30,397 nt of DNA from Thaumarchaeota archaeon SCGC AAA007-O23 (GTDB taxonomy: Archaea; Thermoproteota; Nitrososphaeria; Nitrososphaerales; Nitrosopumilaceae): assembly GCA_000402075.1 (NCBI GenBank), contig ARWO01000014.1, forward strand, positions 1 to 30,397. Reading direction: 5' to 3'. Below are positions 21,741-29,436 of the stretch, in pieces. Position numbers and translations under genes: made by a program. Position 1 is the stretch's first letter; every line of letters starts with the position of its first letter. A model generated the notes under the pieces. That model had not been told where the DNA came from. It did not search any database and was given only the letters and a program-made list of their open reading frames with translations.

Positions 21741-22106
21741 TTATTTTTTAGTCTGTGTTTCATTTTCTGGCTGTCTGATTTTATTCTCTGGCTGCCCGAT
21801 TTTATTTTTTATGATTCCTCTCAGTTCTTCATCGCTCTTGCTTTTGGAGTCTATTCCTAAGGTCTTCGACATAGCGTCTAGCTTTTGCCTTTCATCCTTT
21901 ACGGGACCGGAAACTTCAAGGTTTTCTTTTGTCACATCCTTCATTTGTTTTTCAACTGTATCCTTCGCTTTTTTATACTCACCAACAATTTTCCCAATTT
22001 TCTTTGCTGCATCAGGAAAACGGTTTGTACCCAAAAGTAGGATTAATGCAATGAAAATGATCATTATCCATTCACTTCCGATTATATTCAGCAAGTATTC
22101 GAACAC
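21741..22106 (-). CDS. tatA: Sec-independent protein translocase subunit TatA/TatB
   Basis: 121 residues, GTG start at 22106. One N-terminal transmembrane helix (EWIMIIFIALILLLG, about residues 12-26) is followed by a hinge NRFPDAAKK and an amphipathic helix (IGKIVGEYKKAKDTVEKQ), the TatA/B architecture. The usual FG-P-K-K-L-P is replaced by LGTNRFP. The acidic/basic C-terminal tail ends with a 7-residue repeat, KIGQPEN-KIRQPEN, encoded by a 21-bp imperfect tandem repeat. It forms the pore-like component for folded (for example copper or iron-sulfur) exported proteins; tatC is not in the window. Confidence 0.87.
   Translation of the reverse strand: MFEYLLNIIGSEWIMIIFIALILLLGTNRFPDAAKKIGKIVGEYKKAKDTVEKQMKDVTKENLEVSGPVKDERQKLDAMSKTLGIDSKSKSDEELRGIIKNKIGQPENKIRQPENETQTKK
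21761..21804. repeat. two copies of a 21-bp imperfect tandem repeat in tatA 3' end
   Basis: CTGGCTGTCTGATTTTAT (21767 onward) recurs as CTGGCTGCCCGATTTTAT (21788 onward), period 21 bp, in frame, encoding QPEN-KI(R/G) twice. Confidence 0.7.
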
Positions 22107-22159
22107 AAAATTAATTCATTCATTACAAAATTAAATATTTGTATTATCCTGGGTTTTGT

Positions 22160-22849
22160 TCATTTATGGGCAGTAACCATGATTGCTCCACCCATCAAAT
22201 CCTTCTCAAACTCAACGCTTGAAAATTTTTCAAGAAGCATAGATTCTAGCTTTTTGTTTTTTGGCCACAGTCTGTATGTTTTATGTAATGCTGCAAATTT
22301 TAATCCAAGCCTTCCTCCTGCTGCATATGCTACGATAGGCAAAATTAGTTTGAGATAAAATGAAACGCCAAACCTGGCGATTGGTTCATCTGGTTTTCCT
22401 AAATCAACAATAATCCATTTACCGCCGTCTTTCAAAACTCTCTGAATCTCTGAAATAGCTGTCTTCAGACTAATGGCGTCACGTAGCGAATATCCAGAAA
22501 GAACTACATCAAACTGTTGGCTCTTAAACGGTACATGTTCAAACACTCCGCATGTTGCTTCCGGTTTTTTTTGGAAAAGTCTGTCAGTGTTTTTTATCAT
22601 TGGTAAAAGAGGATCATATAGCATGATCTCCACCTCTCCATTGACAGCATCTAATGCAGTTTTTGACATGTTACCAAATCCCGAGCCGGCGTCAAGAATT
22701 TTATCGCCGTTTTGTATTTTCCCCTTCATTGCCCTACTACGGTGTTCAGAATCTTTTCCTAACGAGATATACGAATTTACCTTATCGTAAACAGGTATGA
22801 TTTCCTGTAAAACATCAAGCACTTCGCCCCAATAGCTGCCCAAGCCCAT
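22160..22849 (-). CDS. UbiE/MenG-like SAM-dependent methyltransferase
   Basis: 229-residue class I methyltransferase with SAM motif LDAGSGFGN (52-60), the second acidic strand MLYDPLLPMI, and the UbiE-like FDVVLSGYSLRDAISLKTAI plus IQRVLKDGGKWIIVDLGKP. The ubiquinone/menaquinone methylase family fits this order, and thaumarchaea use menaquinones, so demethylmenaquinone methylation is plausible but unproven. It lies 37 nt after psmA on the same strand, and a TATA-like ATAATATAATATC in that gap suggests its own promoter. Confidence 0.82.
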   Translation of the reverse strand: MGLGSYWGEVLDVLQEIIPVYDKVNSYISLGKDSEHRSRAMKGKIQNGDKILDAGSGFGNMSKTALDAVNGEVEIMLYDPLLPMIKNTDRLFQKKPEATCGVFEHVPFKSQQFDVVLSGYSLRDAISLKTAISEIQRVLKDGGKWIIVDLGKPDEPIARFGVSFYLKLILPIVAYAAGGRLGLKFAALHKTYRLWPKNKKLESMLLEKFSSVEFEKDLMGGAIMVTAHK

Positions 22850-22886
22850 AGGTGTACTGTTATTTTTGATATTATATTATGTGCTC

Positions 22887-23606
22887 TTATTTGGAAGATG
22901 CGCCTTCTGCCTGCGCATGCTTTGCCAGTTCTTCATTAGACACTTTTTCAAATAGTTTAGTATCTGTTCTAATCTTTGACATCCTAATATGTTTCACATC
23001 CTTTTCATCACTCTTTAGATTTATTGCGGCAATTGCTAACGACATCGTCTCATCCATCGACATTCCATTTTTGTAATTCTTTTCTAAAAAGTCAGTAACT
23101 TCATCTGAATTTCCACCTATTGCAACTGCAGTATATGGAATGTATGTTCCACTTGGATCGGTAACAAAGATTCTAGTACCCTTTCTGTCCACACCAGCAA
23201 TGATTAGTGCGACACCAAATGGACGAACTCCAGAATATTGTGTAAATTGATGTGATTGATCTGCTAAATGTTTTGCAACTGCTTCAATCTCTACTGATTC
23301 ATCATAAGTTAATTTGTTACTTTGTGAAAAAAAACGTGCGTTGTCTACCAGAACACGAGCATCTGGAATGTATCCTGCTGCCGCAATACCTACATGATCA
23401 TCCACCTGGAAAATTTTTTGTGTAATATCTTCTACTTGAAGATCCCGTGACACTTCTTCTACAGCTATTATAATTCCATCTTTAGCTTGCAATCCAATTG
23501 CAATTGCTCCTCTTTTAACTGTCTCAATAGCATATTCTACCTGGTAAATTCTACCGTCTGGTGAATACATTGTAGGTGTCATATCATAACCACGTGATGC
23601 CATCAT
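22887..23606 (-). CDS. psmA: proteasome subunit alpha
   Basis: Outer-ring subunit of the archaeal 20S proteasome. The N-terminal gate and helix GYDMTPTMYSPDGRIYQVEY followed by AIETVKRGAIAIG is the alpha-subunit signature, and no N-terminal threonine is present, so the subunit is non-catalytic. The GTRIFVTDPSGTYIPYTAVAIGG strands are canonical. 239 residues. Start ATG 23606 or the adjacent ATG 23603. A TATA-like CCTTAAATTGA lies about 28 nt upstream. Confidence 0.96.
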   Translation of the reverse strand: MMASRGYDMTPTMYSPDGRIYQVEYAIETVKRGAIAIGLQAKDGIIIAVEEVSRDLQVEDITQKIFQVDDHVGIAAAGYIPDARVLVDNARFFSQSNKLTYDESVEIEAVAKHLADQSHQFTQYSGVRPFGVALIIAGVDRKGTRIFVTDPSGTYIPYTAVAIGGNSDEVTDFLEKNYKNGMSMDETMSLAIAAINLKSDEKDVKHIRMSKIRTDTKLFEKVSNEELAKHAQAEGASSK

Positions 23607-23708
23607 AACATCTCGATTGAATTACAAGTCAATTTAAGGGTTAGTTACTGATATGATCTAAATCACAATTCTGTATCCATTAAAATATACAATTGGATTT
23701 GATGAAGC

Positions 23709-24083
23709 ATGGGGAATCAATTAGAACAGTTTCTTGATCAAAAATACATCAATCTTGAAACATACAAAAAGGATGAAACTCCTATTAGAACTCCTGTTTG
23801 GTTTGTAATTGATAAAGATCTAATCTATGTTATAACCAGGGATAGCACAGGCAAAGTTAAGAGACTTGGAAATAATCAGGATGTACGAATTGTTCCTTGT
23901 TCATTCAAAGGGGAACCAAAAAATGAATGGGTAAAAGGTAAGGCAGAAATGATTACAGGCGAGGAATCAGATGAAATCATTAAACTTCGTAAGAAAAAAT
24001 ATGGTATGTTTGCTAGATTAACAGGCATATTTACATCTCAAAAAGGAAACCTTGTTGTTTATTCCATTGAATTAATCGATTAG
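23709..24083 (+). CDS. PPOX-class (F420- or flavin-dependent) split-barrel protein
   Basis: 124 residues. YINLETYKKDETPIRTPVWF followed by VIDKDLIYVITRDSTGKVKR and DVRIVPCSFKGEP is the standard opening of PPOX-class F420-dependent oxidoreductases of the Rv2061c type. The rest (EWVKGKAEMITGEESDEI, RKKKYGMFARLTGIF) fits the same group. Thaumarchaea make F420, so F420-dependent reduction is plausible; substrate unknown. AAAATATACA around 23681-23690 is a TATA-like element at leaderless spacing from ATG 23709. Confidence 0.83.
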   Translation: MGNQLEQFLDQKYINLETYKKDETPIRTPVWFVIDKDLIYVITRDSTGKVKRLGNNQDVRIVPCSFKGEPKNEWVKGKAEMITGEESDEIIKLRKKKYGMFARLTGIFTSQKGNLVVYSIELID

Positions 24084-24136
24084 AATTTTTTAAACTTGCT
24101 CAACTTTTTTTAAAAATTTGATTATTCCAGAGACAT

Positions 24137-24145
24137 TTAAATACA
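24137..24145 (+). promoter_or_regulatory. TATA-box-like element for gdhA
   Basis: TTTAAATAC precedes the TTG start of glutamate dehydrogenase by about 28 nt, matching a leaderless archaeal promoter. Confidence 0.45.
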
Positions 24146-24168
24146 AATTGAATGAGATCTGATCCATC

Positions 24169-25443
24169 TTGGCTCAACCAGACCCATTTGAGAATGCCAC
24201 AAAGCAGGTTAATGATGCATGTGATGTTTTAGGAATAAACGATGAGGGAATTAGAAATTATTTGATTATGCCAAACAGGTTCCTTCGAGTCAAAGTTCCG
24301 GTAAAAATGGATGATGGTAAGATTAGAATTTTTACAGGATTCAGATGTCAGCATAACAACGATAGAGGTCCATACAAGGGAGGTATAAGATACTTTGATC
24401 CTGAGGGCGGTGTCAAGTACATGGAACGAGAAGTAATGGCTCTTTCTTCTTGGATGACATGGAAGTGTGCTGTTGTTGATATTCCACTCGGTGGTGGTAA
24501 GGGAGGAGTTTTCGTAAACCCTAAAAAAGAAAAACTCAGTGACGGCGAGCTTGAAAGATTAACTCGACAATTTGCATCTAGAATTGCTGAAGTAATTGGT
24601 CCACAGAAAGACATTCCTGCTCCAGATGTTTATACAACTGGAAAAGAGATGACACAGATTATGGACACATTTACAAAAATGAATGGAAATAATTATTCCC
24701 CAGGAACTATTACTGGAAAACCAATTCCTGTGGGCGGCTCTCTTGCACGAAATGTTGCTACAGGTTTGGGTAATGCCTATTGTATTAGAGAAGCAGCAAA
24801 AATTTTGAATGTTGAACTTAAAGGCGCTAAGGTTGTACTGCAAGGATTTGGAAATGCTTCAACATTTTCTGGTGTGTATCTAGAAAAAGAAGGCGCAACA
24901 TGTATTGCGGCAAGTGATTCAAAGGGCTCAATCCTTGTTCCTGATGGATTTAAGGTTCAAGAACTAATTGATTGGAAACAAAAAAACGGTTCTGTAGTTG
25001 GTTATCCAGGAAGCAAAGAAATCTCTACAGAGGAATTGCTTACAGCTGATTGTGATATCTTGGTTCCAGGTGCACTTGAAAACCAAATCACTGCTGCAAT
25101 TGCAGAGAAATTAAAATGTAAAATTATTGGTGAAGCTGCAAACGGTCCTACTTTGCCTGAAGCTGATCCAGTCCTTCACAAGAAAGGAGTTTTTGTTATA
25201 CCGGACATCTTGGCAAACTCTGGCGGTGTGTGCATCTCTTATCTGGAATGGGTGCAAAACAACATGGGTTATTACTGGACATTCGACGAAGTTGCAAGTA
25301 AGATGGAAGCTAAAATTGTCAAAGGCTTGAAAGATATGTACGAACTTTCTAAAAAACATAACATTGACAATAGAAGAGCTGCAATGGTCTTGGCTGTAGA
25401 GCGTGTACTAGAAGCATTTAACCATAAAGGCATTTGGCCTTAA
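24169..25443 (+). CDS. gdhA: glutamate dehydrogenase
   Basis: Interconverts 2-oxoglutarate plus ammonium and glutamate with NAD(P)H; a main route for ammonium assimilation in an ammonia oxidiser. 424 residues from TTG 24169. The substrate domain has RCQHNNDRGPYKGGIR, WKCAVVDIPLGGGKGG with the catalytic Lys, PAPDVYT, and GGSLARNVATGLG; the cofactor domain has VVLQGFGNASTFSG and AAGP-like ANGPTLPEAD. Hexameric family length. Its 3' end overlaps the convergent Toprim gene by 4 nt. Confidence 0.95.
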   Translation: MAQPDPFENATKQVNDACDVLGINDEGIRNYLIMPNRFLRVKVPVKMDDGKIRIFTGFRCQHNNDRGPYKGGIRYFDPEGGVKYMEREVMALSSWMTWKCAVVDIPLGGGKGGVFVNPKKEKLSDGELERLTRQFASRIAEVIGPQKDIPAPDVYTTGKEMTQIMDTFTKMNGNNYSPGTITGKPIPVGGSLARNVATGLGNAYCIREAAKILNVELKGAKVVLQGFGNASTFSGVYLEKEGATCIAASDSKGSILVPDGFKVQELIDWKQKNGSVVGYPGSKEISTEELLTADCDILVPGALENQITAAIAEKLKCKIIGEAANGPTLPEADPVLHKKGVFVIPDILANSGGVCISYLEWVQNNMGYYWTFDEVASKMEAKIVKGLKDMYELSKKHNIDNRRAAMVLAVERVLEAFNHKGIWP

Positions 25444-25817
25444 ACAAAATAAGATTCGTAACAAACCAACTGCTCAATAAATCGTATTTTTCCTTTTGTA
25501 ATTGAAACCAACTTCTTCTTAAACAGAAGATCAATTTTTGTTCGACGTTCGAGCAATTCAATAATTTTTTTTGTCAGGTACCTGCCCTTTCTATCACCAT
25601 CTAGTAGAAGAATGAGTTTACGATATTTGGCTGCTGAATCAGCAAATTTTATCATCCCATTGAACTTATGAAACTCCAAAATTTTACCTGAATAGCCCAA
25701 TTTTACTAGTGCGGCAGAATCACGTTTTCCTTCAACTACTACCACACCATCTTTTTGCGAGTTGAGCAGATTTATGAATTTTTTAATTTCGGCTATTTCG
25801 CTTTCCGGAAATTCCAT
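25440..25817 (-). CDS. small Toprim-domain protein (UPF0292-like)
   Basis: 125 residues with a full Toprim metal site: VVVEGKRD (Glu29, with D33) and LLLDGDRKG (Asp73, Asp75). This is the size and motif order of the archaeal single-Toprim family UPF0292, related to DnaG/OLD/RNase M5 catalytic domains. Its activity is unknown; primer or RNA processing and 5S/rRNA maturation are possibilities. ATG 25817 lies back-to-back with the CoA-synthetase gene, sharing a 47-bp divergent promoter region. Confidence 0.82.
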   Translation of the reverse strand: MEFPESEIAEIKKFINLLNSQKDGVVVVEGKRDSAALVKLGYSGKILEFHKFNGMIKFADSAAKYRKLILLLDGDRKGRYLTKKIIELLERRTKIDLLFKKKLVSITKGKIRFIEQLVCYESYFV

Positions 25818-25829
25818 AATGGTAATAAG

Positions 25830-25840
25830 TTTAATATAAT
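25830..25840 (+). promoter_or_regulatory. TATA-box-like element for the HP/HB acyl-CoA synthetase gene
   Basis: TTTAATATAAT is centred about 29 nt before ATG 25865, favouring that ATG over TTG 25850. Confidence 0.45.
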
Positions 25841-25864
25841 AACAAACTTTTGGATCGATCTACT

Positions 25865-27979
25865 ATGAACTCTATTACAAAAATTTTTGACGATACGATA
25901 AAAACTGATCATAAAATCATTACAGAGGAGGCTGCCAAATCAATTCTCAAAAAGTATAAAGTTTCAGTGCCAGGATTTTCATTAGCAACATCTGCCAATC
26001 AAGCAGTCAGAGATGCAAAAAGACTTGGATTTCCTCTGGTAATGAAAGTGGTTTCACCACAAATACTTCATAAAACTGATGTTGGTGGCGTTAAGGTTGG
26101 TGTAGATAATACTGCTGATGTAAAGAGTACATTTAACGACATGTATGGACGACTTTCCAAAAAGAAAGGCGTTAACGTAAAAGGAATTTTACTTGAGAAA
26201 ATGGTTCCAAAAGGAGTTGAGTTAATAGTTGGAATACAAAATGATCCACAGTTCGGCCCTGTAATTATGGTTGGTTTGGGCGGTGTTCTAACCGAAATTT
26301 TCAAGGACGTTGCGTTTAGAATGCTTCCAATTACGACATCAGATGCAAAATTAATGCTAAGCGAGCTTAAGGGCTCTAAAATTCTCAAAGGATTCCGTGG
26401 AAGCAAGCCTATTGACTTGAACATGCTTGCAAAGGCTCTTGTTCAAATTGGAAAGGTTGGGGTTGATAATGCAGATTACATTAACAGTATAGATTTCAAT
26501 CCTATCGTAGTCTATCCAAAATCATACAATGTGGTAGATGCAAAAATCATTCTCAACAAAGAAATTAAAAAGAATTCAATCTCACGTGCTAAACCAAACG
26601 TAAAATCTATGGAGAAATTCTTTACACCAAAGTCTGTTGCATTAGTAGGTGCATCTGCAACACCAGGAAAGATTGGTAACTCTGTATTAGATGCTCTTGG
26701 AAAACAAGATTACAAGGGTAAGGTATATCCAATTAATCCTAAACAAAAGAAGATCCTTGGAATCAAATGTTATCCATCATTGGAAGCAATCAAGGCAAAA
26801 GTTGATCTGGTTGTTGTTTGTATTGATCTTGCACATTGCGGTCCTCTTATGAAAGAATGCGCAAAGAAAGGAATTCATAATGTTGTAATTGTTTCAGGCG
26901 GTGGTAAAGAGCTTGGTGGAGATAGAGCAGCAATGGAAGCTGAAGTAAAAAATCTTTCATTAAAACACAAGATACGAGTCATCGGTCCAAACTGTATTGG
27001 AATGTTCAATGCAGCAAATCGCCTTGATTGTGCATTTCAAGGTCAGGCAAGAATGGTTCGCGCAAGACTTGGTAACGTTGCCTTCTTCTCACAAAGTGGA
27101 ACAATGGGAATTAGTATGTTAGAGAGTGCTGACACTTTTGGTCTTTCAAAGATGATCAGTTATGGAAATAGGTCAGATGTTGATGAAGCAGACATGATTT
27201 CATATGCAGGAAGTGATCCTCAAACCAAAGTCATTTGTCTTTACGTCGAAGGATTTGGCGATGGTAGGAAGTTTATCAATACTGCAAAGCGTGTTATGAA
27301 AGAAAAAAAGAAACCTATAGTGATTTGGAAAAGTGGACGAAGTGCCGCTGGTGCAAAACAAGCTGCATCCCATACAGGTTCTCTAGGTGGTTCAAATGCT
27401 ATTATCATGGGTGCGTTTAAGCAGGCTGGAATTATTTCTGTAGATAGTTATCAAGAACTTGCCGGAGTTGCAAAGGCTTTGGCTTGGCAGCCATCTGCAA
27501 AGGGTAACAAAGTTGCCATGTGCAGTAATGGTGCTGGTCCTATGATTGGTGGAATTGATCATTTAGAGAGATTAGGTCTTACGATAGGAAAGATGTCCCC
27601 ACGACTTATCAAAAAAATGAAGGCTCGTTTTCCTCCAACCGTTCCTATTCATAATGGTAATCCAGCAGATGTAGGTGGTGGTGCGACTGCAGATGACTAT
27701 AGATTTGTTATTCAGCAATTTTATGATGAAAAGAATGTAGATATTGCAATGCCATGGTTTGTCTTTCAAGACGATCCTCTTGAAGAAACAATAGTTGATT
27801 ACCTTTCTAACTTTTCTAAGAAAAGAAAAAAGCCATTGTTAGTTGGGGCAAATGGCGGTCCATATACACAAAAAATGGCTAAATTAGTTGAAAAAAGAGG
27901 TATACCGGTTTATGATGATTTAAGAACATGGGTGGCTGCCGCATCTGCATTAGCCAAATGGGGGTCTGCCCGAGGTTGA
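25865..27979 (+). CDS. ADP-forming acyl-CoA synthetase, probably 3-hydroxypropionyl-CoA synthetase (HP/HB cycle)
   Basis: 704 residues from ATG 25865. Residues 1-230 form an ATP-grasp domain (KSILKKYKVSVPGFSL, FPLVMKVVSPQILHKTDVGG, GVELIVGIQNDPQFGPVIMV). From about residue 250 follows the CoA-binding Rossmann unit (SVALVGASATPGKIGNSV) and the succinyl-CoA-synthetase-alpha-like part with the phospho-histidine loop ASHTGSLGG (His at about 503). The beta-like domain first, alpha-like second order is one of the known fused arrangements of ADP-forming acetyl-CoA synthetases. Gene context, a following enoyl-CoA hydratase, matches the pair known in Nitrosopumilus maritimus (Nmar_1309/Nmar_1308), so 3-hydroxypropionyl-CoA synthetase is the favoured substrate assignment; 4-hydroxybutyrate is the alternative. 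Confidence 0.88.
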   Translation: MNSITKIFDDTIKTDHKIITEEAAKSILKKYKVSVPGFSLATSANQAVRDAKRLGFPLVMKVVSPQILHKTDVGGVKVGVDNTADVKSTFNDMYGRLSKKKGVNVKGILLEKMVPKGVELIVGIQNDPQFGPVIMVGLGGVLTEIFKDVAFRMLPITTSDAKLMLSELKGSKILKGFRGSKPIDLNMLAKALVQIGKVGVDNADYINSIDFNPIVVYPKSYNVVDAKIILNKEIKKNSISRAKPNVKSMEKFFTPKSVALVGASATPGKIGNSVLDALGKQDYKGKVYPINPKQKKILGIKCYPSLEAIKAKVDLVVVCIDLAHCGPLMKECAKKGIHNVVIVSGGGKELGGDRAAMEAEVKNLSLKHKIRVIGPNCIGMFNAANRLDCAFQGQARMVRARLGNVAFFSQSGTMGISMLESADTFGLSKMISYGNRSDVDEADMISYAGSDPQTKVICLYVEGFGDGRKFINTAKRVMKEKKKPIVIWKSGRSAAGAKQAASHTGSLGGSNAIIMGAFKQAGIISVDSYQELAGVAKALAWQPSAKGNKVAMCSNGAGPMIGGIDHLERLGLTIGKMSPRLIKKMKARFPPTVPIHNGNPADVGGGATADDYRFVIQQFYDEKNVDIAMPWFVFQDDPLEETIVDYLSNFSKKRKKPLLVGANGGPYTQKMAKLVEKRGIPVYDDLRTWVAAASALAKWGSARG

Positions 27980-28013
27980 TAACATTTAATTTTATCAGAG
28001 AAGGATTTTCTAT

Positions 28014-28775
28014 ATGACTAATATCACTATTCAAACTAATGACGGGATTTGCACTGTTAAGATTAACCGTCCTCAAAAACTAAATGCAATGAATATTGAT
28101 GTTGCCAAGGAGATAATTTCCACATTTAAGCAACTAGAGAAAGACGATAACGTAAAAGTAATTATTTTAACTGGTGAGGGCGATAAGGCGTTTTCTGCTG
28201 GCGCTGATATTGAATATATGTCAAAAATATCTCCAGAAGAATCTGAGCGCTATGCAAAACTTGGTCAGGAACTTACAGCTACTGTTGAAAATATAACAAA
28301 ACCAACTATTGCCGCTGTTAACGGTTTCGCACTAGGTGGCGGCTGTGAGCTTGCTATGTCTTGTGATATAAGACTTGCATCAGACAATGCAAAAATTGGT
28401 CAACCGGAGGTAACAATAGGTATACCACCTGGTTGGGGTGGAACACAAAGATTGATGAGAATAGTAGGAATTGCAAAAGCCAAGGAACTTGTTTTTACTG
28501 GAAAAGCGATTAACGCTAGCAGTGCAAAAGAAATCGGTCTTGTTAATCATGTTTTTGAACAATCTGTTTTAATGGATGAAGCTGTAAAGATGGCAAAAAC
28601 AATTGCAGCAAATTCAACTTTGGCCGTTCACATGTCAAAGACTGCTATCAATAAAGGACGAAATGCAGATCTTGATACGGGTCTTGGTGTGGAGTTGCTT
28701 GCATGGCGAAACTGTTTCTCAGATCCAGAACGAGAAAAAAGAATGTCAGATTTTGTAAACAAATCTAAAAAATAG
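28014..28775 (+). CDS. enoyl-CoA hydratase family, probable 3-hydroxypropionyl-CoA dehydratase/crotonyl-CoA hydratase
   Basis: 253-residue crotonase-fold enzyme. The two catalytic glutamates are present: E112 in GGGCELAMSCD and E132 in GQPEVTIGIPPGWGG. The oxyanion loop KAFSAGADI fits. In N. maritimus the homologue (Nmar_1308), next to the CoA synthetase gene, is reported to serve both 3-hydroxypropionyl-CoA dehydration and crotonyl-CoA hydration in the HP/HB cycle. The 34-nt gap and the GAAGGA sequence 7 nt before ATG suggest translation from a shared mRNA. Confidence 0.9.
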   Translation: MTNITIQTNDGICTVKINRPQKLNAMNIDVAKEIISTFKQLEKDDNVKVIILTGEGDKAFSAGADIEYMSKISPEESERYAKLGQELTATVENITKPTIAAVNGFALGGGCELAMSCDIRLASDNAKIGQPEVTIGIPPGWGGTQRLMRIVGIAKAKELVFTGKAINASSAKEIGLVNHVFEQSVLMDEAVKMAKTIAANSTLAVHMSKTAINKGRNADLDTGLGVELLAWRNCFSDPEREKRMSDFVNKSKK

Positions 28776-28824
28776 CTTCGCCTAACCAATTACAATCATT
28801 TACTGTATACTTTGTAGGAAAAGG

Positions 28825-28837
28825 TTATTATAATTTG
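28825..28837 (+). promoter_or_regulatory. TATA-box-like element for the IscA-type gene
   Basis: TTATTATAATTTG, centred about 27 nt before ATG 28858, as expected for a leaderless transcript. Confidence 0.45.
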
Positions 28838-28857
28838 AACTAGGGAAAGTTGAATAT

Positions 28858-29322
28858 ATGACTACAGAACAAAGTCACGAAACATCTGCTGAACATTCAT
28901 GTGGATGCGGAAGTTCTCATGGAGAATCTCACGAATCTCCAAAACCCCAAGAAGTAGTTGTCGAGTCACCACAACCTCAAACACAATCAGGAAAATTGAT
29001 TACCATCACTGCAAAAGCTGCTGAGAAAATCAATGAATTCATGGCTGAAGAAAAAGAGAAACCAGAATTTCTTAGAATTTATGTTCAAGGCGGTGGTTGT
29101 TCTGGACTTTCTTACGGAATGGGTTTCGAGAAAGCAGCAGAAGAAGATGATCTAACTATTGAAGAAAATGGTGTTAAAGTGCTAGTAGATTCAATGAGTC
29201 AAGATCACCTACAAGGTGCAAACGTTGACTATATTGAAAGTCTAATGGGCTCGGGTTTCAAAATCAATAACCCAAATGTAACAAAAAGTTGCTCATGTGG
29301 TTCATCGTTCAGTACTGAATAA
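28858..29322 (+). CDS. iron-sulfur cluster assembly protein (HesB/IscA/ErpA family) with metal-ligand-rich N-terminal extension
   Basis: 154 residues, about 45 longer than IscA/ErpA. Residues 46-154 are the A-type carrier domain with the three conserved cysteines: C81 in GGGCSGLSYG, C145 and C147 in SCSCGSSF. It accepts and passes iron-sulfur clusters to target enzymes. Residues 1-45 are extra, low-complexity and rich in His, Ser, Glu and Pro; they hold C15 and C17 in HSCGCGSSHGESHE (with H13, H21, H25), a second potential metal site that imitates the C-terminal CSCGSSF. The gene is monocistronic, with a TATA-like box upstream and a T-rich stretch after the stop. Confidence 0.92.
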   Translation: MTTEQSHETSAEHSCGCGSSHGESHESPKPQEVVVESPQPQTQSGKLITITAKAAEKINEFMAEEKEKPEFLRIYVQGGGCSGLSYGMGFEKAAEEDDLTIEENGVKVLVDSMSQDHLQGANVDYIESLMGSGFKINNPNVTKSCSCGSSFSTE

Positions 29323-29324
29323 TT

Positions 29325-29350
29325 ATTTTTTAATTTTTATTTTATTTTAT
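29325..29350 (+). terminator. T-rich terminator after the IscA-type gene
   Basis: The stop codon is followed by repeated T-tracts (TATTTTTTAATTTTTATTTT and on), the form of archaeal U-rich terminators. Confidence 0.5.
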
Positions 29351-29419
29351 TACTAAAAACTAATTTTTTGCCACAAGCACTTATAACCATGATTTGAAAT
29401 TTTATGCTTATTGAATATT

Positions 29420-29429
29420 AAGGAGATGA
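29420..29429 (+). promoter_or_regulatory. Shine-Dalgarno site for dnaG
   Basis: AAGGAGATGA ends 7 nt before the TTG at 29437 and is complementary to the 16S 3' end. It defines the start codon and shows that this lead gene, unlike most others here, has a leader. Confidence 0.6.
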
Positions 29430-29436
29430 AAATCAT

